From positions 41,001-105,000 of the forward strand of contig NZ_ACLQ01000008.1 of assembly GCF_000174755.1 (NCBI RefSeq): a DNA stretch of 64,000 nt, given 5' to 3'. The first letter of the stretch is position 1. Each line of letters opens with the position of its first letter. Position numbers and translations under genes: made by a program. Origin of the DNA: Capnocytophaga gingivalis ATCC 33624 (GTDB lineage Bacteria > Bacteroidota > Bacteroidia > Flavobacteriales > Flavobacteriaceae). The notes under the pieces were generated by a model, which saw only the letters and a list, made by a program, of their open reading frames with translations, was not told where the DNA came from and ran no database searches. Shown piece after piece: positions 36,008-47,698 of this stretch.

Positions 36008-37054
36008 TCAAATCTTCTCTTTTTTTAAGAATTTTATCAGTAGCGCTGGCATAGGATAGTGTACAAGTTCTCTTATAGGAAGACCGTCCGACAATACTTC
36101 TGCTACCTCTACCTCCCAAAAACAGGTGTGTAAGTGCTGATGTGTGAGCTTGTGTAGAAACTCTGTGGCATATTTCTTTATATATGTCGTGTGAGGGTAT
36201 TGTGCTCTTATGGTTTCTATCACTTGAGCCTCTGTTGTATTCTCTTTTACTTCTATAAGGGGAAACTCATAGAGTCCTTGCCATATATCTTTCGCCTCCC
36301 GCTTGTGCAGCTGGGTATTGCCTTGGGAATCTTTTAGGACACAATAGTGAAAATACCTATGAATAGGTTTTATCTTGGCTATCTTTACCGGTCGCTGTGT
36401 TACTTTCTTTCTATGATAGGCCAAGCACTTGGCACTAAGAATACAGCTCTCACAATCAGGAGATTGGGGCTTGCATTGTAGGGCTCCAAAGTCCATAATG
36501 GCTTGATTGTACTCTCCTGCTCGCTCTTTGTCCAGAAGCTCTTGCGCGAGTTCTTTAAAATATTTTGCTCCTTCAGTGGTATTGATAGGAGTATCTATAT
36601 CGAATATTCGGCTGAGTACTCTATACACATTACCATCTACCACGGCCTTGGGCTCATTATAGCATATAGAGGCTATAGCGCTTGCTGTATACTCTCCTAC
36701 TCCCTTGAGCTTGAGTAGGGTTTCATAGGTGCTGGGAAAGACTCCTTGTAGCTCTTCTGTTATATACTGGGCTGCACGCTGTAGGTTCTTGGCTCTGGAA
36801 TAGTATCCCAAGCCCTGCCATACCTTTAGCACTTGAGCTTCAGGGGCCTGAGCAAGGGCTTCTACGGTGGGGAACTGCTCCACAAACCTTTGGTAGTAGG
36901 GCAATCCCTGAGCTACTCGGGTCTGTTGTAGTATGACTTCCGACAGCCATATGTAATAGGGGTTACCTGCCCCTCTCCAGGGCAGCTCTCGCTTATGGGC
37001 AGCATACCAGGTGAGCAGAAGCACTGCTATTTCTGTTGTTTGTTCTTTCATCAA
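36008..37054 (-). CDS. mutY: A/G-specific adenine glycosylase MutY
   Basis: A 348-residue MutY of standard length. Catalytic Glu lies in IWLSEVILQQTRVAQG (about residue 38), the HhH motif in LKGVGEYTASAIASI, the catalytic Asp in AVVDGNVYRVLSRIF, and the [4Fe-4S] ligands follow C-x6-C-x2-C-x5-C (CKPQSPDCESCILSAKC). The C-terminal NUDIX-like domain recognises 8-oxoguanine. It removes adenine mispaired with 8-oxoG. Seven bases downstream of psd and in the same leftward operon. Confidence 0.95.
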   Translation of the reverse strand: MMKEQTTEIAVLLLTWYAAHKRELPWRGAGNPYYIWLSEVILQQTRVAQGLPYYQRFVEQFPTVEALAQAPEAQVLKVWQGLGYYSRAKNLQRAAQYITEELQGVFPSTYETLLKLKGVGEYTASAIASICYNEPKAVVDGNVYRVLSRIFDIDTPINTTEGAKYFKELAQELLDKERAGEYNQAIMDFGALQCKPQSPDCESCILSAKCLAYHRKKVTQRPVKIAKIKPIHRYFHYCVLKDSQGNTQLHKREAKDIWQGLYEFPLIEVKENTTEAQVIETIRAQYPHTTYIKKYATEFLHKLTHQHLHTCFWEVEVAEVLSDGLPIRELVHYPMPALLIKFLKKEKI

Positions 37055-37060
37055 GGGGAA

Positions 37061-37720
37061 CTATACCTCTGCTATGATGTCTATCCCTCCTTTGACTTTC
37101 TGACCAAGGGTAACCTTGATTTTCGCCGATAGAGGTAGGTAGATGTCTACTCGGGAGCCAAACTTGATAAAACCAGCATCTTCCCCTTGTACTGCTTGAT
37201 CTCCTTCTTTGGCATAGTTGACTATACGCTTAGCCAAAGCGCCTGCTATCTGTCGATAGAGTACCTTACCGAATTGGGTATTTTCTACCACTACTGTAGT
37301 GCGCTCGTTCTCCTCAGAGGCTTTAGGGTGCCATGCTACTAAGTATTTCCCAGGATGATACTTACTATAGACTACCTCTCCACTCATCGGATAGCGGGTT
37401 ACATGTACATTCAGGGGCGACATGAATACGGAAACCATCCTACGCTTGTCCTTGAAGTATTCATTCTCTTCTACTTCTTCTATCACTACCACCTTCCCAT
37501 CTACCGAGGAGATGATATGGTTAGGATTGATAGGTGTCTCTCGCTTAGGATTCCTGAAAAATTGTAAAATTAGTATATAGAAGGCTAAGACAACCAGCAT
37601 TAGTGTTACCCTAAGCCACTCTATTGTGACAAACTGATCTATAAGTATAAGGAATAAAGCCACCATAGCTGTACTCCCAAAGATAATTTTTACACCTTCT
37701 TTGTGTGGTTTATAAAACAT
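37061..37720 (-). CDS. psd: Phosphatidylserine decarboxylase (short form)
   Basis: A 219-residue short-type PSD proenzyme. Two hydrophobic segments near residues 14-55 anchor it; the body contains FMSPLNVHVTRYPMSGEV and the self-cleavage site Gly-Ser in FIKFGSRVDIYLP, where the serine becomes the pyruvoyl group of the alpha chain. It converts phosphatidylserine to phosphatidylethanolamine at the inner membrane. The lead gene of the psd-mutY-ssb-gldE-gldD run. Confidence 0.93.
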   Translation of the reverse strand: MFYKPHKEGVKIIFGSTAMVALFLILIDQFVTIEWLRVTLMLVVLAFYILILQFFRNPKRETPINPNHIISSVDGKVVVIEEVEENEYFKDKRRMVSVFMSPLNVHVTRYPMSGEVVYSKYHPGKYLVAWHPKASEENERTTVVVENTQFGKVLYRQIAGALAKRIVNYAKEGDQAVQGEDAGFIKFGSRVDIYLPLSAKIKVTLGQKVKGGIDIIAEV

Positions 37721-37869
37721 TTTATTTTAAGGGTTTAAGGATTTTGGAATTTAAGGATTTGAGAGTTGAAGGGGTAAAAGGGTAAAGATCCCTCACTGGT
37801 CACACACTCGCTTCACCACATACCCAAGCTCATTCACTTGGCTAGATTCTTCACTCTTCATTCTTCAGT

Positions 37870-38226
37870 CTAATAAGGTGCCACGACAAATGCAGCTGGA
37901 TAGGTATTCTTTACTTTGGTTAGCGCTTTTTCCGCTTCCAAGCGGGTGCGAAATAGCCCCATACGAACTTTGTAGTTCGGAGTTTCAAATACTAAGAAAC
38001 TTGGATAGGGAAACTTAGAGGTAGCACGTTTCACATGTTCATTCGCCTCTGTTACATTTCCGTTATACACCTGTATCTGATAGGTCTTCTCCTGGCGGCT
38101 GAACTCTTTTTTCACCTCCATAAGATCTTTGATTTGCTGACTCTGATTGATCTTTAGCTGTTGGGCAACTCCTTGGAAACTACCCAAAAATCCTCCCATT
38201 AAAAATAGTAAATAAAGCTTTTTCAT
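37870..38226 (-). CDS. Exported SPOR-domain protein
   Basis: A 118-residue protein with signal peptide MKKLYLLFLMGGFLGSFQGVAQQ and a single SPOR-like domain (YQIQVYNGNVTEANEHVKRA, YKVRMGLFRTRLEAEKALTK, AAFVVAPY). SPOR domains bind denuded glycan at division sites. Unlike most SPOR proteins it has no additional domain or membrane anchor. A minus-strand caaatata (TATATTTG) lies upstream near 38249. psd follows 149 bases downstream. Confidence 0.85.
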   Translation of the reverse strand: MKKLYLLFLMGGFLGSFQGVAQQLKINQSQQIKDLMEVKKEFSRQEKTYQIQVYNGNVTEANEHVKRATSKFPYPSFLVFETPNYKVRMGLFRTRLEAEKALTKVKNTYPAAFVVAPY

Positions 38227-38332
38227 CTTCTCTAAATATTTAGGGGCAAATATACAACTTTTTTATGGAATAGTGGTTTTTATCAAATATTTTTGTTTTT
38301 AACAGCTTTTCTCCTCTTCTTTTAAAAAAATA

Positions 38333-38363
38333 TTTGGTAGTTTATTTTTTATGTTTATCTTTG
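38333..38363 (+). promoter_or_regulatory. Distal pyrG promoter (P1)
   Basis: TTTG (38333-38336), a 19-base spacer and TATCTTTG (38356-38363) give a canonical Bacteroidota promoter; it is followed by a C5 run at 38364-38368. It lies 171 bases before pyrG, and its transcript meets a terminator first. Confidence 0.7.
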
Positions 38364-38390
38364 CCCCCATAAAAATACATCTTACATTAG

Positions 38391-40151
<1,761 letters not shown>

Positions 40152-40174
40152 TTTGATACCCAAACAGAAATCTT

Positions 40175-40307
40175 TAGTCAATCAAAAATGGTTCGCAAAA
40201 AATTGACATGAGCCTAAGGGCAAAGTCAGCGGGATGGTGCGGCTGAGTATGTGAGGGATTCGCCCTTCAAAATCACCCTCCTCTTTCTTAAGATATGGGA
40301 TTGACTA
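40175..40307. other. Nested inverted repeats between pyrG and yidC (structured-RNA candidate)
   Basis: Three nested complementary pairs: outer tagtcaatc (40175-40183) with gattgacta (40299-40307); middle aagggc (40216-40221) with gccctt (40262-40267); inner tcagc (40226-40230) with gctga (40242-40246). A competing pairing exists between gagggatt (40253-40260) and aatcaccctc (40271-40280). The stretch is GC-richer than flanking intergenic DNA and contains no ORF. It ends about 70 bases before the yidC -7 element. Could be a structured RNA, the pyrG 3' UTR or a mobile repeat. Confidence 0.4.
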
Positions 40308-40376
40308 TAAATATTGTACACAAGAAAAAATAATCATTTATAGTAAAAGAAGTTTTTCTATAACAATTTTATTTTG

Positions 40377-40384
40377 TACCTTTG
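40377..40384 (+). promoter_or_regulatory. -7 element of yidC
   Basis: TACCTTTG matches TAnnTTTG, 37 bases before the ATG at 40422. Confidence 0.55.
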
Positions 40385-40421
40385 CCAAATTATAAATATA
40401 CAAATTTCAGAAAATTAATTT

Positions 40422-42272
40422 ATGGAAGAAAAACGCAATAATACTTTTTCTCTTATTGGATTCGCGCTGATGTTTGTTGTACTGATATACTACATGTACA
40501 ACCAGAAACCACCTCAGCAAACTACCGAATCGACAAATAACACTACCCAACAGTCCTCCTCTCAGCAGGTGGCTACTCCTGCATCCACTACCCTACCTAC
40601 CGATTCCTTAGGGCTAAGTAAGTATAAGGAGACTCTTGGGGCTTTTGGCTTCTCTGCCGCGCTCCCTTCTGCCAAAGAAGGAGCCTTTACCGAAATCGAG
40701 AACAATCTTATCAAGCTTCAGGTAAGCAACAAAGGGGGACAGATTACCAATCTTTTAGTCAAAAATCAGAAAACTTACAATGGTAAACCTGTTGAACTGA
40801 TCAAGGATGGGAATGCTTCATTCTCTCTAAAGTTTACCACCAATGATAATCGTACACTGGAGACTAAGGATCTCTTCTTCTCTCCTACTCTCTCTGGAAA
40901 CACGCTTTCCATGAAGCTACACGTATCTGATAATCAATATTTAGAATACGTATACACCCTCCGTCCCGATGAGTATATGGTGGATTTCTCTATTCGTAGT
41001 GTAGGGCTCTCTCAGGTATTCAATACTGGAGTTACTCCTGAGCTCTTGTGGAAGCTCAAGGCTCGCCGTATGGAAAAGAGTGTAACCTATGAGGACAGAT
41101 ATGTACAGGCAGTAGTGCAGTATGAGGACAATCGCGATGATAAGCTTAGTGCAGGGGGAGAAGATTCTGAGGAGTTCAAGAGTATCAAATGGGTCGATTT
41201 CAAACAACACCTCTTCAGCTCTTTCCTGATCTCCGATAAGCCTTTGGCCTCTGGAAAGATTTCTTCCAAAAACTTAGCAACTTCTGAAGGAGACAATGTA
41301 CAAGCTACCAAGGCTTTCGCTGCGGAGTTCCCCATTGCTTTTACCTCTGGAGAGCTCAGCGAATCACTTCACTTCTTCTACGGACCTTCTGATTATCATA
41401 TCTTTAAAAAATATGACAAAGAGTATGGACTTACCAAGGCTATTCCTTTAGGATGGGGTATTTTTGGCTGGATCAACAAATGGTTCGTAATTCCTGTCTT
41501 TGACCTGCTCTCCTCCTTTATGGCTGTTGGAGTAGCAATCATCGTGCTAACTATTATCGTGCGTATCCTCCTCTCTCCTATTCAGTATAAGTCCTATCTC
41601 TCTCAAGCTAAAATGAAAGTACTTCGCCCTGAGATTGAGGAAATTAATAACAAATACAAGGGATCTGAGAATGCTATGAAGCGCCAACAGGAGACCATGG
41701 CACTCTACAGCAAGGCGGGTGTCAATCCTCTCAGTGGCTGTATTCCTGCTCTACTCCAGATGCCGGTCTTTTTCGCACTCTTTAGCTTTTTCCCTACAGC
41801 TTTCATGCTCCGACAAAAATCTTTTATGTGGGCTGAAGACCTCTCCTCTTACGATGCTGTGGCTCAGCTACCTTTTTCTATTCCTTTCTATGGAAATCAC
41901 GTGAGCTTGTTCCCTATATTAGCTTCTGTGACTATGCTAATCTACATGCTCATGACTACAGGACAAATGCAGCAAACCAAGCAGGAGGGTATGCCGGATA
42001 TGAGGTTCATGATGTACCTCTCTCCTATTATGATGTTGTTCTTCTTCAATAATTATGCCAGCGGCTTGAGCTTGTATTACTTTATATCCAACCTCATTAC
42101 CATATTTATTATGTTGGCAATCAAGTATTGGATTATCGATGAAAAACGCATCCATGCCAAGATTCAGGAGAACAAACAAAAACCGCGTAAGGAAAGCAAG
42201 TTCCAGCGCAAAATGCGAGAGATGATGGAACAGGCCGAAGCTCAACGCAATGCTCAAAATAAAAAGAAATAA
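40422..42272 (+). CDS. yidC: Membrane protein insertase YidC
   Basis: A 616-residue insertase of the long Gram-negative type. An N-terminal span (LIGFALMFVVLIYYMYNQK) is followed by a Thr/Ser/Gln-rich linker, a large periplasmic beta domain (about 80-340) and the five-span core starting near ILLSPIQYKSYLSQAKMK, where the hydrophilic-groove arginine lies just before this segment (VRILLSPIQ). The core includes GCIPALLQMPVFFALFSFF. The C-terminus is strongly basic (QNKQKPRKESKFQRKMRE) for ribosome contact. It inserts inner-membrane proteins with or without SecYEG. Confidence 0.96.
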   Translation: MEEKRNNTFSLIGFALMFVVLIYYMYNQKPPQQTTESTNNTTQQSSSQQVATPASTTLPTDSLGLSKYKETLGAFGFSAALPSAKEGAFTEIENNLIKLQVSNKGGQITNLLVKNQKTYNGKPVELIKDGNASFSLKFTTNDNRTLETKDLFFSPTLSGNTLSMKLHVSDNQYLEYVYTLRPDEYMVDFSIRSVGLSQVFNTGVTPELLWKLKARRMEKSVTYEDRYVQAVVQYEDNRDDKLSAGGEDSEEFKSIKWVDFKQHLFSSFLISDKPLASGKISSKNLATSEGDNVQATKAFAAEFPIAFTSGELSESLHFFYGPSDYHIFKKYDKEYGLTKAIPLGWGIFGWINKWFVIPVFDLLSSFMAVGVAIIVLTIIVRILLSPIQYKSYLSQAKMKVLRPEIEEINNKYKGSENAMKRQQETMALYSKAGVNPLSGCIPALLQMPVFFALFSFFPTAFMLRQKSFMWAEDLSSYDAVAQLPFSIPFYGNHVSLFPILASVTMLIYMLMTTGQMQQTKQEGMPDMRFMMYLSPIMMLFFFNNYASGLSLYYFISNLITIFIMLAIKYWIIDEKRIHAKIQENKQKPRKESKFQRKMREMMEQAEAQRNAQNKKK

Positions 42273-42277
42273 CCCTT

Positions 42278-42316
42278 AAGGTCAGCTGTCAGTTCCCACT
42301 GACGACTGACCTTTTT
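42278..42316 (+). terminator. Terminator after yidC
   Basis: Stem aaggtcagctgtcagt / actgacgactgacctt with a 4-base loop and one internal mismatch, then a T run. Confidence 0.8.
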
Positions 42317-42339
42317 GCTATATCTCTTAGAACGAATAA

Positions 42340-43656
<1,317 letters not shown>

Positions 43657-43756
43657 TCTTACTTACATCGCTAAGAAAATAAGTATATTTTTTTAGTCTG
43701 TTCAAAATTTTTCAGCAAAAACTTTTTCAAAGTCTTGTTCTTTGGAAAAGTTTTTG

Positions 43757-43764
43757 TATATTTG
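43757..43764 (+). promoter_or_regulatory. -7 element of bshB1
   Basis: TATATTTG, 73 bases before the ATG at 43838. The stretch between is filled by short tandem repeats. Confidence 0.55.
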
Positions 43765-43769
43765 CGCGT

Positions 43770-43824
43770 CACTGACCTCTGTTCTCTGTTCACCGTTCAC
43801 TGACCTCTGTTCACTGACCTCTAT
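43770..43824. repeat. Short tandem repeats in the bshB1 leader
   Basis: Three imperfect copies of cactgacctctgtt with a partial unit (caccgtt) between them, located between the promoter and the ATG of bshB1. Confidence 0.7.
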
Positions 43825-43837
43825 TACCTAAAAAGAC

Positions 43838-44557
43838 ATGAAATTAGATATTTTAGCATTTGGAGCACATCCCGACGATGTAGAACTCGGCTGTGCAGGC
43901 ACTCTCGCCAAAGAAATTAGTTTAGGAAAAACTGTTGGTATTATCGACCTTACCCAAGGGGAACTTGGTACTCGTGGTAGTGCCGAACTCCGCCGCCAAG
44001 AAGCTCAGGAGGCCGCTCGCCTACTTGAGGTCAAAGTGCGCGAAAACCTATGCTTCGCCGATGGTTTCTTTGTCAATGACAAAGAGCACCAGATAGAGGT
44101 GATTAAGAAAATCCGAAAGTACCGCCCCGAAATTGTCATCTGTAACCCTTTCGATGATAGGCATATCGACCACGGCAAGGGAGGAAAGCTCGTCAGTGAT
44201 GCTTGTTTCCTCAGTGGCTTGCGCCGTATCGAAACCACCGATGAGGACGGTTCTCCTCAACAGGCTTGGCGCCCTAAGGTGGTCTATCACTATATCCAAT
44301 GGAAGGACTTACGCCCCGATTTCGTGGTCGATATCACTGGCTTCTTAGGCAAAAAGTTAGAGGCTGTCCTCGCTTATCGTTCTCAATTCTTGGACGAGGA
44401 TACCAAGGAACCACAAACTCTTATCAATAGCCAAAACTTCCGCGATAGCATCACCTACCGCGCTCAGGATTTGGGCAGACTTATCAATAAGGAATACGCC
44501 GAAGGCTTCAATGTCGAACGCTATATCGCTGTCAAAAACCTCAGTGACCTTATATAA
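43838..44557 (+). CDS. bshB1: Bacillithiol biosynthesis deacetylase BshB1
   Basis: A 239-residue zinc-dependent LmbE-like deacetylase. The N-terminal motif LAFGAHPDDVELGCAGTLAK gives the AHPDD zinc/catalytic site, DLTQGELGTRGS is the BshB1 hallmark, and NPFDDRHIDHGKG supplies the further metal histidine. It removes the acetyl group from GlcNAc-malate in the synthesis of bacillithiol, the main thiol buffer of many Bacteroidota. bshA and bshC are not in the window. Confidence 0.94.
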   Translation: MKLDILAFGAHPDDVELGCAGTLAKEISLGKTVGIIDLTQGELGTRGSAELRRQEAQEAARLLEVKVRENLCFADGFFVNDKEHQIEVIKKIRKYRPEIVICNPFDDRHIDHGKGGKLVSDACFLSGLRRIETTDEDGSPQQAWRPKVVYHYIQWKDLRPDFVVDITGFLGKKLEAVLAYRSQFLDEDTKEPQTLINSQNFRDSITYRAQDLGRLINKEYAEGFNVERYIAVKNLSDLI

Positions 44558-44597
44558 TCTCCCTCATTATTTATTGTTTATTTACTCATGATAGACA

Positions 44598-44918
44598 ATG
44601 GTAAGTCTCAAATATATCATTATTATAGGACTCATTCCCTACTTAATAAGTTTCTTCATAATAAAGAAATTTGCAAATAAGCACCGTTGGGAGTATTTTC
44701 TTATATTAGGTTGGTTCCTTTTACAGAGTATATCCTCTTTAGATCTCTATTTTATACATGAAAATTTTGGGATGGATGGTATTACTCAGTTTAGTGACTT
44801 TGAAATTTATATAGTATATAGCTTTAAGATTCTATTTTTAGAACCCATTCACCATATTTTATTTTTAGTAGCTTTGGGGTCACTTGCCATAAAACATTTT
44901 AAGAGACTTAGTGATTAA
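44598..44918 (+). CDS. Small membrane protein of unknown function
   Basis: A 106-residue protein with three predicted spans (IIIIGLIPYLISFFIIKKF; YFLILGWFLLQSISSL; PIHHILFLVALGSLAI) and a short basic C-terminus. It lies 40 bases after bshB1. No family recognised; AT-rich codon use contrasts with bshB1. Confidence 0.5.
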   Translation: MVSLKYIIIIGLIPYLISFFIIKKFANKHRWEYFLILGWFLLQSISSLDLYFIHENFGMDGITQFSDFEIYIVYSFKILFLEPIHHILFLVALGSLAIKHFKRLSD

Positions 44919-44972
44919 CTTTTCTAAGGAGCTTCTGTTATATCAAATTCGTGATAGATAATGACTAACTGA

Positions 44973-45128
44973 ATGAATATAAATAAAAACATTTATAATT
45001 TATTGCCTATTATTGTTTTCCTATACCTGCTTCGGACAAGTGCTTACAAGGGCATCTCCTTACTTCCTCACGGGGAGGTGAAGTCCGTGCGCACTACGAT
45101 TGATTATAGAGAAATTTCTTATTACTAA
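44973..45128 (+). pseudogene. Collapsed paralog of the downstream tandem exported proteins
   Basis: An open frame of 51 codons. Its start is a signal-like segment (IYNLLPIIVFLYLL), then LLPHGEVKSVRTTIDY, matching the QGNVKSLTI / KGNVKSIDI start of the mature paralogs downstream. It then jumps to REISYY and the stop, matching the paralogs' common end (REITYY, RKITYY). The middle of about 220 codons is missing, so it looks like an in-frame internal deletion of a fourth array member. Confidence 0.55.
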
Positions 45129-45133
45129 TTTTT

Positions 45134-45958
45134 ATGAAGCTTATCTACTTATTCTTATTCATAGGTTCCCTCGCTTGGGGGCAGAATGAAAGACGCCAAC
45201 AAGTCTATCAGCTACAGGGCAATGTAAAATCCCTGACAATCACTCAGAGCAAACTCGAAAAAGCTGCTGAGGCGCTTTTGTTTGATCCCTTAGATGATGA
45301 CCAGTTCCTCCTCTTTGACAAAAAGGGACGTATCACCGAATTGGATACTTATTTCCGGGGAAGACAGCCTAAAACAATTCAAACATGGACTTATGATGAC
45401 AAAAATCATGTCTCCAAGGAAGTCCTTGAGCTTGTCCCTGAAAAACTTACTCAAACCACTTCCTATACCTATGATGATAAGCAGAAAAAAGCCTCTGCTA
45501 CCATTACCTCTACGGGTTTTCCTAACAAAAAATCTAAAATGGTAATATCTTTAGGCGACAATCTCCTTCCCTCTGAGATCTTAGCGTACAATTTCGAAGG
45601 AAAATTGGAAGGAAAAAGAGTGCTCAAACATTCCAAAAATGGATTCCTCGCTCAGTCTCTTTCTTATGATGATAAAAACAAACTTGTTCATAGCATTTCC
45701 TATGAGTATGATGATAAAAATAGATTCACAAAGATAGACAATAGGGTGAATAGGACTTATGAATTACATTTCTCTACCAAATACTTATATGAAAAGGGGC
45801 TTTTCCCTACCAAATATATAGTTACATCAGGCAAAGAACCTTCTCAAACTTTTACGCTCAAGTACAAGCTCGACAGCAAAGGCAATTGGATCGAAAAAAC
45901 GTATTTCCTTGATGGAGAAGCTGCCGCAACTATCGAAAGAGAAATTACTTACTACTAA
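45134..45958 (+). CDS. Exported YD-motif protein, tandem paralog 1
   Basis: A 274-residue protein with signal peptide MKLIYLFLFIGSLAWGQ. The mature part is a series of about 25-residue beta units centred on YDDKN motifs (TYDDKNHVSKE, TYDDKQKKAS, SYDDKNKLVHS, EYDDKNRFTK), resembling a short run of RHS/YD-like strands without a toxin tip. The C-terminus is LDSKGNWIEKTYFLD...REITYY. The gene is 2 bases from its paralog downstream. Surface or periplasmic binding role is a guess. Confidence 0.75.
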   Translation: MKLIYLFLFIGSLAWGQNERRQQVYQLQGNVKSLTITQSKLEKAAEALLFDPLDDDQFLLFDKKGRITELDTYFRGRQPKTIQTWTYDDKNHVSKEVLELVPEKLTQTTSYTYDDKQKKASATITSTGFPNKKSKMVISLGDNLLPSEILAYNFEGKLEGKRVLKHSKNGFLAQSLSYDDKNKLVHSISYEYDDKNRFTKIDNRVNRTYELHFSTKYLYEKGLFPTKYIVTSGKEPSQTFTLKYKLDSKGNWIEKTYFLDGEAAATIEREITYY

Positions 45959-45969
45959 AAGTGATCTCT

Positions 45970-46791
45970 ATGAATCATTTATTTATTATTTTTTTCTTTC
46001 TTTGTACCTTATCATGGGGACAAGAAGATGTTCGCCTTTCCTGTCAGGTAAAAGGTAATGTAAAATCTATTGATATTACTAAAGAGGAATCTGATGAGAT
46101 TGAAGGAGATTTCTTGGTCGATTCTTTTGACTATAATATGTCTATCATCTTGGACAAAAAAGGACGAGTCATCAAGCTCACTTCCTATAGTGAAAAGGGG
46201 AAGCCCTCCGATATCAAAGAAACTACCTATGATAATAAAAATAGAGTTGTTAAAGAAACTGTGCTTTTCCTCCCCGAAAAAATAACCCGAAAAATCTCTT
46301 ATTCCTATAATGACAAGGAAAAAAAAGGTACTGCTATTGCCCATTCTTCCCACAAGAGTGATAGACGAACTAGAAGAGAGATAACCCTCAACGACGAAGG
46401 GCTCCCCATTAGAGTAATCTTTTTTGACTCCGATGGAGAGGCCTTCAAAGAAATTTCTTATGAGTATAACAAAAACCAGAAACTTGCTAAATCTACTATA
46501 TACGAAGACGGTGAACTCGAACGACAGGTCTCCTATAAGTATGACGACAAAGGGAGAATCATAGAAGCGAAGCATTATTATATCGCTTTTCCCAAGGGAG
46601 ATATTACTTACAAATATGTCTATAAAGACGAGATTTACCCTATAGAACACACTGCCATCATAGGAGATGATGATCCCGAAACACTTACATTTAAGTACAA
46701 GTTCGACAGCAAAGGCAACTGGATCGAAAAAACGTATTTCCTTGACGAAGAAGCTGTGGCTATTATCAAAAGAAAAATAACTTATTACTAA
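45970..46791 (+). CDS. Exported YD-motif protein, tandem paralog 2
   Basis: A 273-residue paralog of the preceding gene. Start ATG 45970 (MNHLFIIFFFLCTLSWGQ) is preferred over a GTG three codons earlier. Mature sequence begins with the shared KGNVKSIDI box and has units TTYDNKNRVVKET, SYSYNDKEKKGT, YKYDDKGRIIEA. The final stretch (FDSKGNWIEKTYFLD, RKITYY) is nearly identical in DNA to paralog 1, pointing to recent duplication or gene conversion at the 3' ends. Confidence 0.75.
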   Translation: MNHLFIIFFFLCTLSWGQEDVRLSCQVKGNVKSIDITKEESDEIEGDFLVDSFDYNMSIILDKKGRVIKLTSYSEKGKPSDIKETTYDNKNRVVKETVLFLPEKITRKISYSYNDKEKKGTAIAHSSHKSDRRTRREITLNDEGLPIRVIFFDSDGEAFKEISYEYNKNQKLAKSTIYEDGELERQVSYKYDDKGRIIEAKHYYIAFPKGDITYKYVYKDEIYPIEHTAIIGDDDPETLTFKYKFDSKGNWIEKTYFLDEEAVAIIKRKITYY

Positions 46792-46799
46792 AATACTGC

Positions 46800-47633
46800 A
46801 TGATGAAGTCCTTATATCTTTTTCTAATTACATTATACTCCTTTTCTTCCTTCGCACAGGATGACAATATGCTTCCCTACTTACGATTAAAGGGAAAAAT
46901 CGAATCTGTACGTATCATTCCTTATGAAATAAAAGAAAATGAGGACAAATCGATTGAAAAAAATACCAGCATTGGTTTTCTATATGACAAAAATACTTTT
47001 ATAAGATTCAACAAAGCTGGTAAAGTAATCGAAAAAATAGATTATAATAATAAAAATGAAGTCACAAGACACAGAAAACTCTCTTATGATAACAAAAATA
47101 GATGTACAAACGAAAAAATATATAACGACAAAGGCGAAATGACTCAAGAAATCTTTATCACGTATGATGATAAGAAGAACGAAAGCCGAGAAACCGACCA
47201 TCGTCGTACTACCATTTGTCAATTGGACGATCACGATAACCCCGTTAACTGTATGACCTATAACAACGAAGGAAAACTAATCGAAAAGTGTTGGACAACT
47301 TATGATAAGGATAATAAAGTGTTAGAAAAGGTGTATAGAACGCCTGACAATGAAAAAAAATATGTCTTTCACAACGAATATAATGCTGATGGCTATCATA
47401 CAAAAATTACAAAGGATGACTATGTAGATTTCGTAGACAATATGAAGGTGATTTATTTCTATAAAGACGAAAAATTACCTTACCAACAGTCTATGTCCGC
47501 CAATGGAACCCTTCCCGCTTATTCTGAGCTTTCCTATCAGTATGATAAAAAAGGAAATTGGATACAAAAAGAAGTACGTTACAATGGCAAATTAGTATTT
47601 TTAGTAGAAGCACAAATCAACTATTTCAATTAA
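46800..47633 (+). CDS. Exported YD-motif protein, tandem paralog 3
   Basis: A 277-residue, more diverged member with signal peptide (SLYLFLITLYSFSSFAQ). Units LSYDNKNRCTNE, ITYDDKKNESRE, MTYNNEGKLIEK, TTYDKDNKVLEK and YQYDKKGNWIQKE preserve the YD pattern, but the shared VKS box is replaced by KIESVRI and the tail is AQINYFN. It starts 9 bases after paralog 2, so the three probably form one transcript. Confidence 0.75.
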   Translation: MMKSLYLFLITLYSFSSFAQDDNMLPYLRLKGKIESVRIIPYEIKENEDKSIEKNTSIGFLYDKNTFIRFNKAGKVIEKIDYNNKNEVTRHRKLSYDNKNRCTNEKIYNDKGEMTQEIFITYDDKKNESRETDHRRTTICQLDDHDNPVNCMTYNNEGKLIEKCWTTYDKDNKVLEKVYRTPDNEKKYVFHNEYNADGYHTKITKDDYVDFVDNMKVIYFYKDEKLPYQQSMSANGTLPAYSELSYQYDKKGNWIQKEVRYNGKLVFLVEAQINYFN

Positions 47634-47698
47634 AAAAAATCTTATTCTGTCATTTGAAACTATTAATCATTGAACATTAATTATTAATCATTAAAAAA

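Noticed and set aside
43770..43824. CRISPR-like array
   Set aside because: Direct repeats are adjacent and imperfect with no unique spacers, and no cas gene is in the window.
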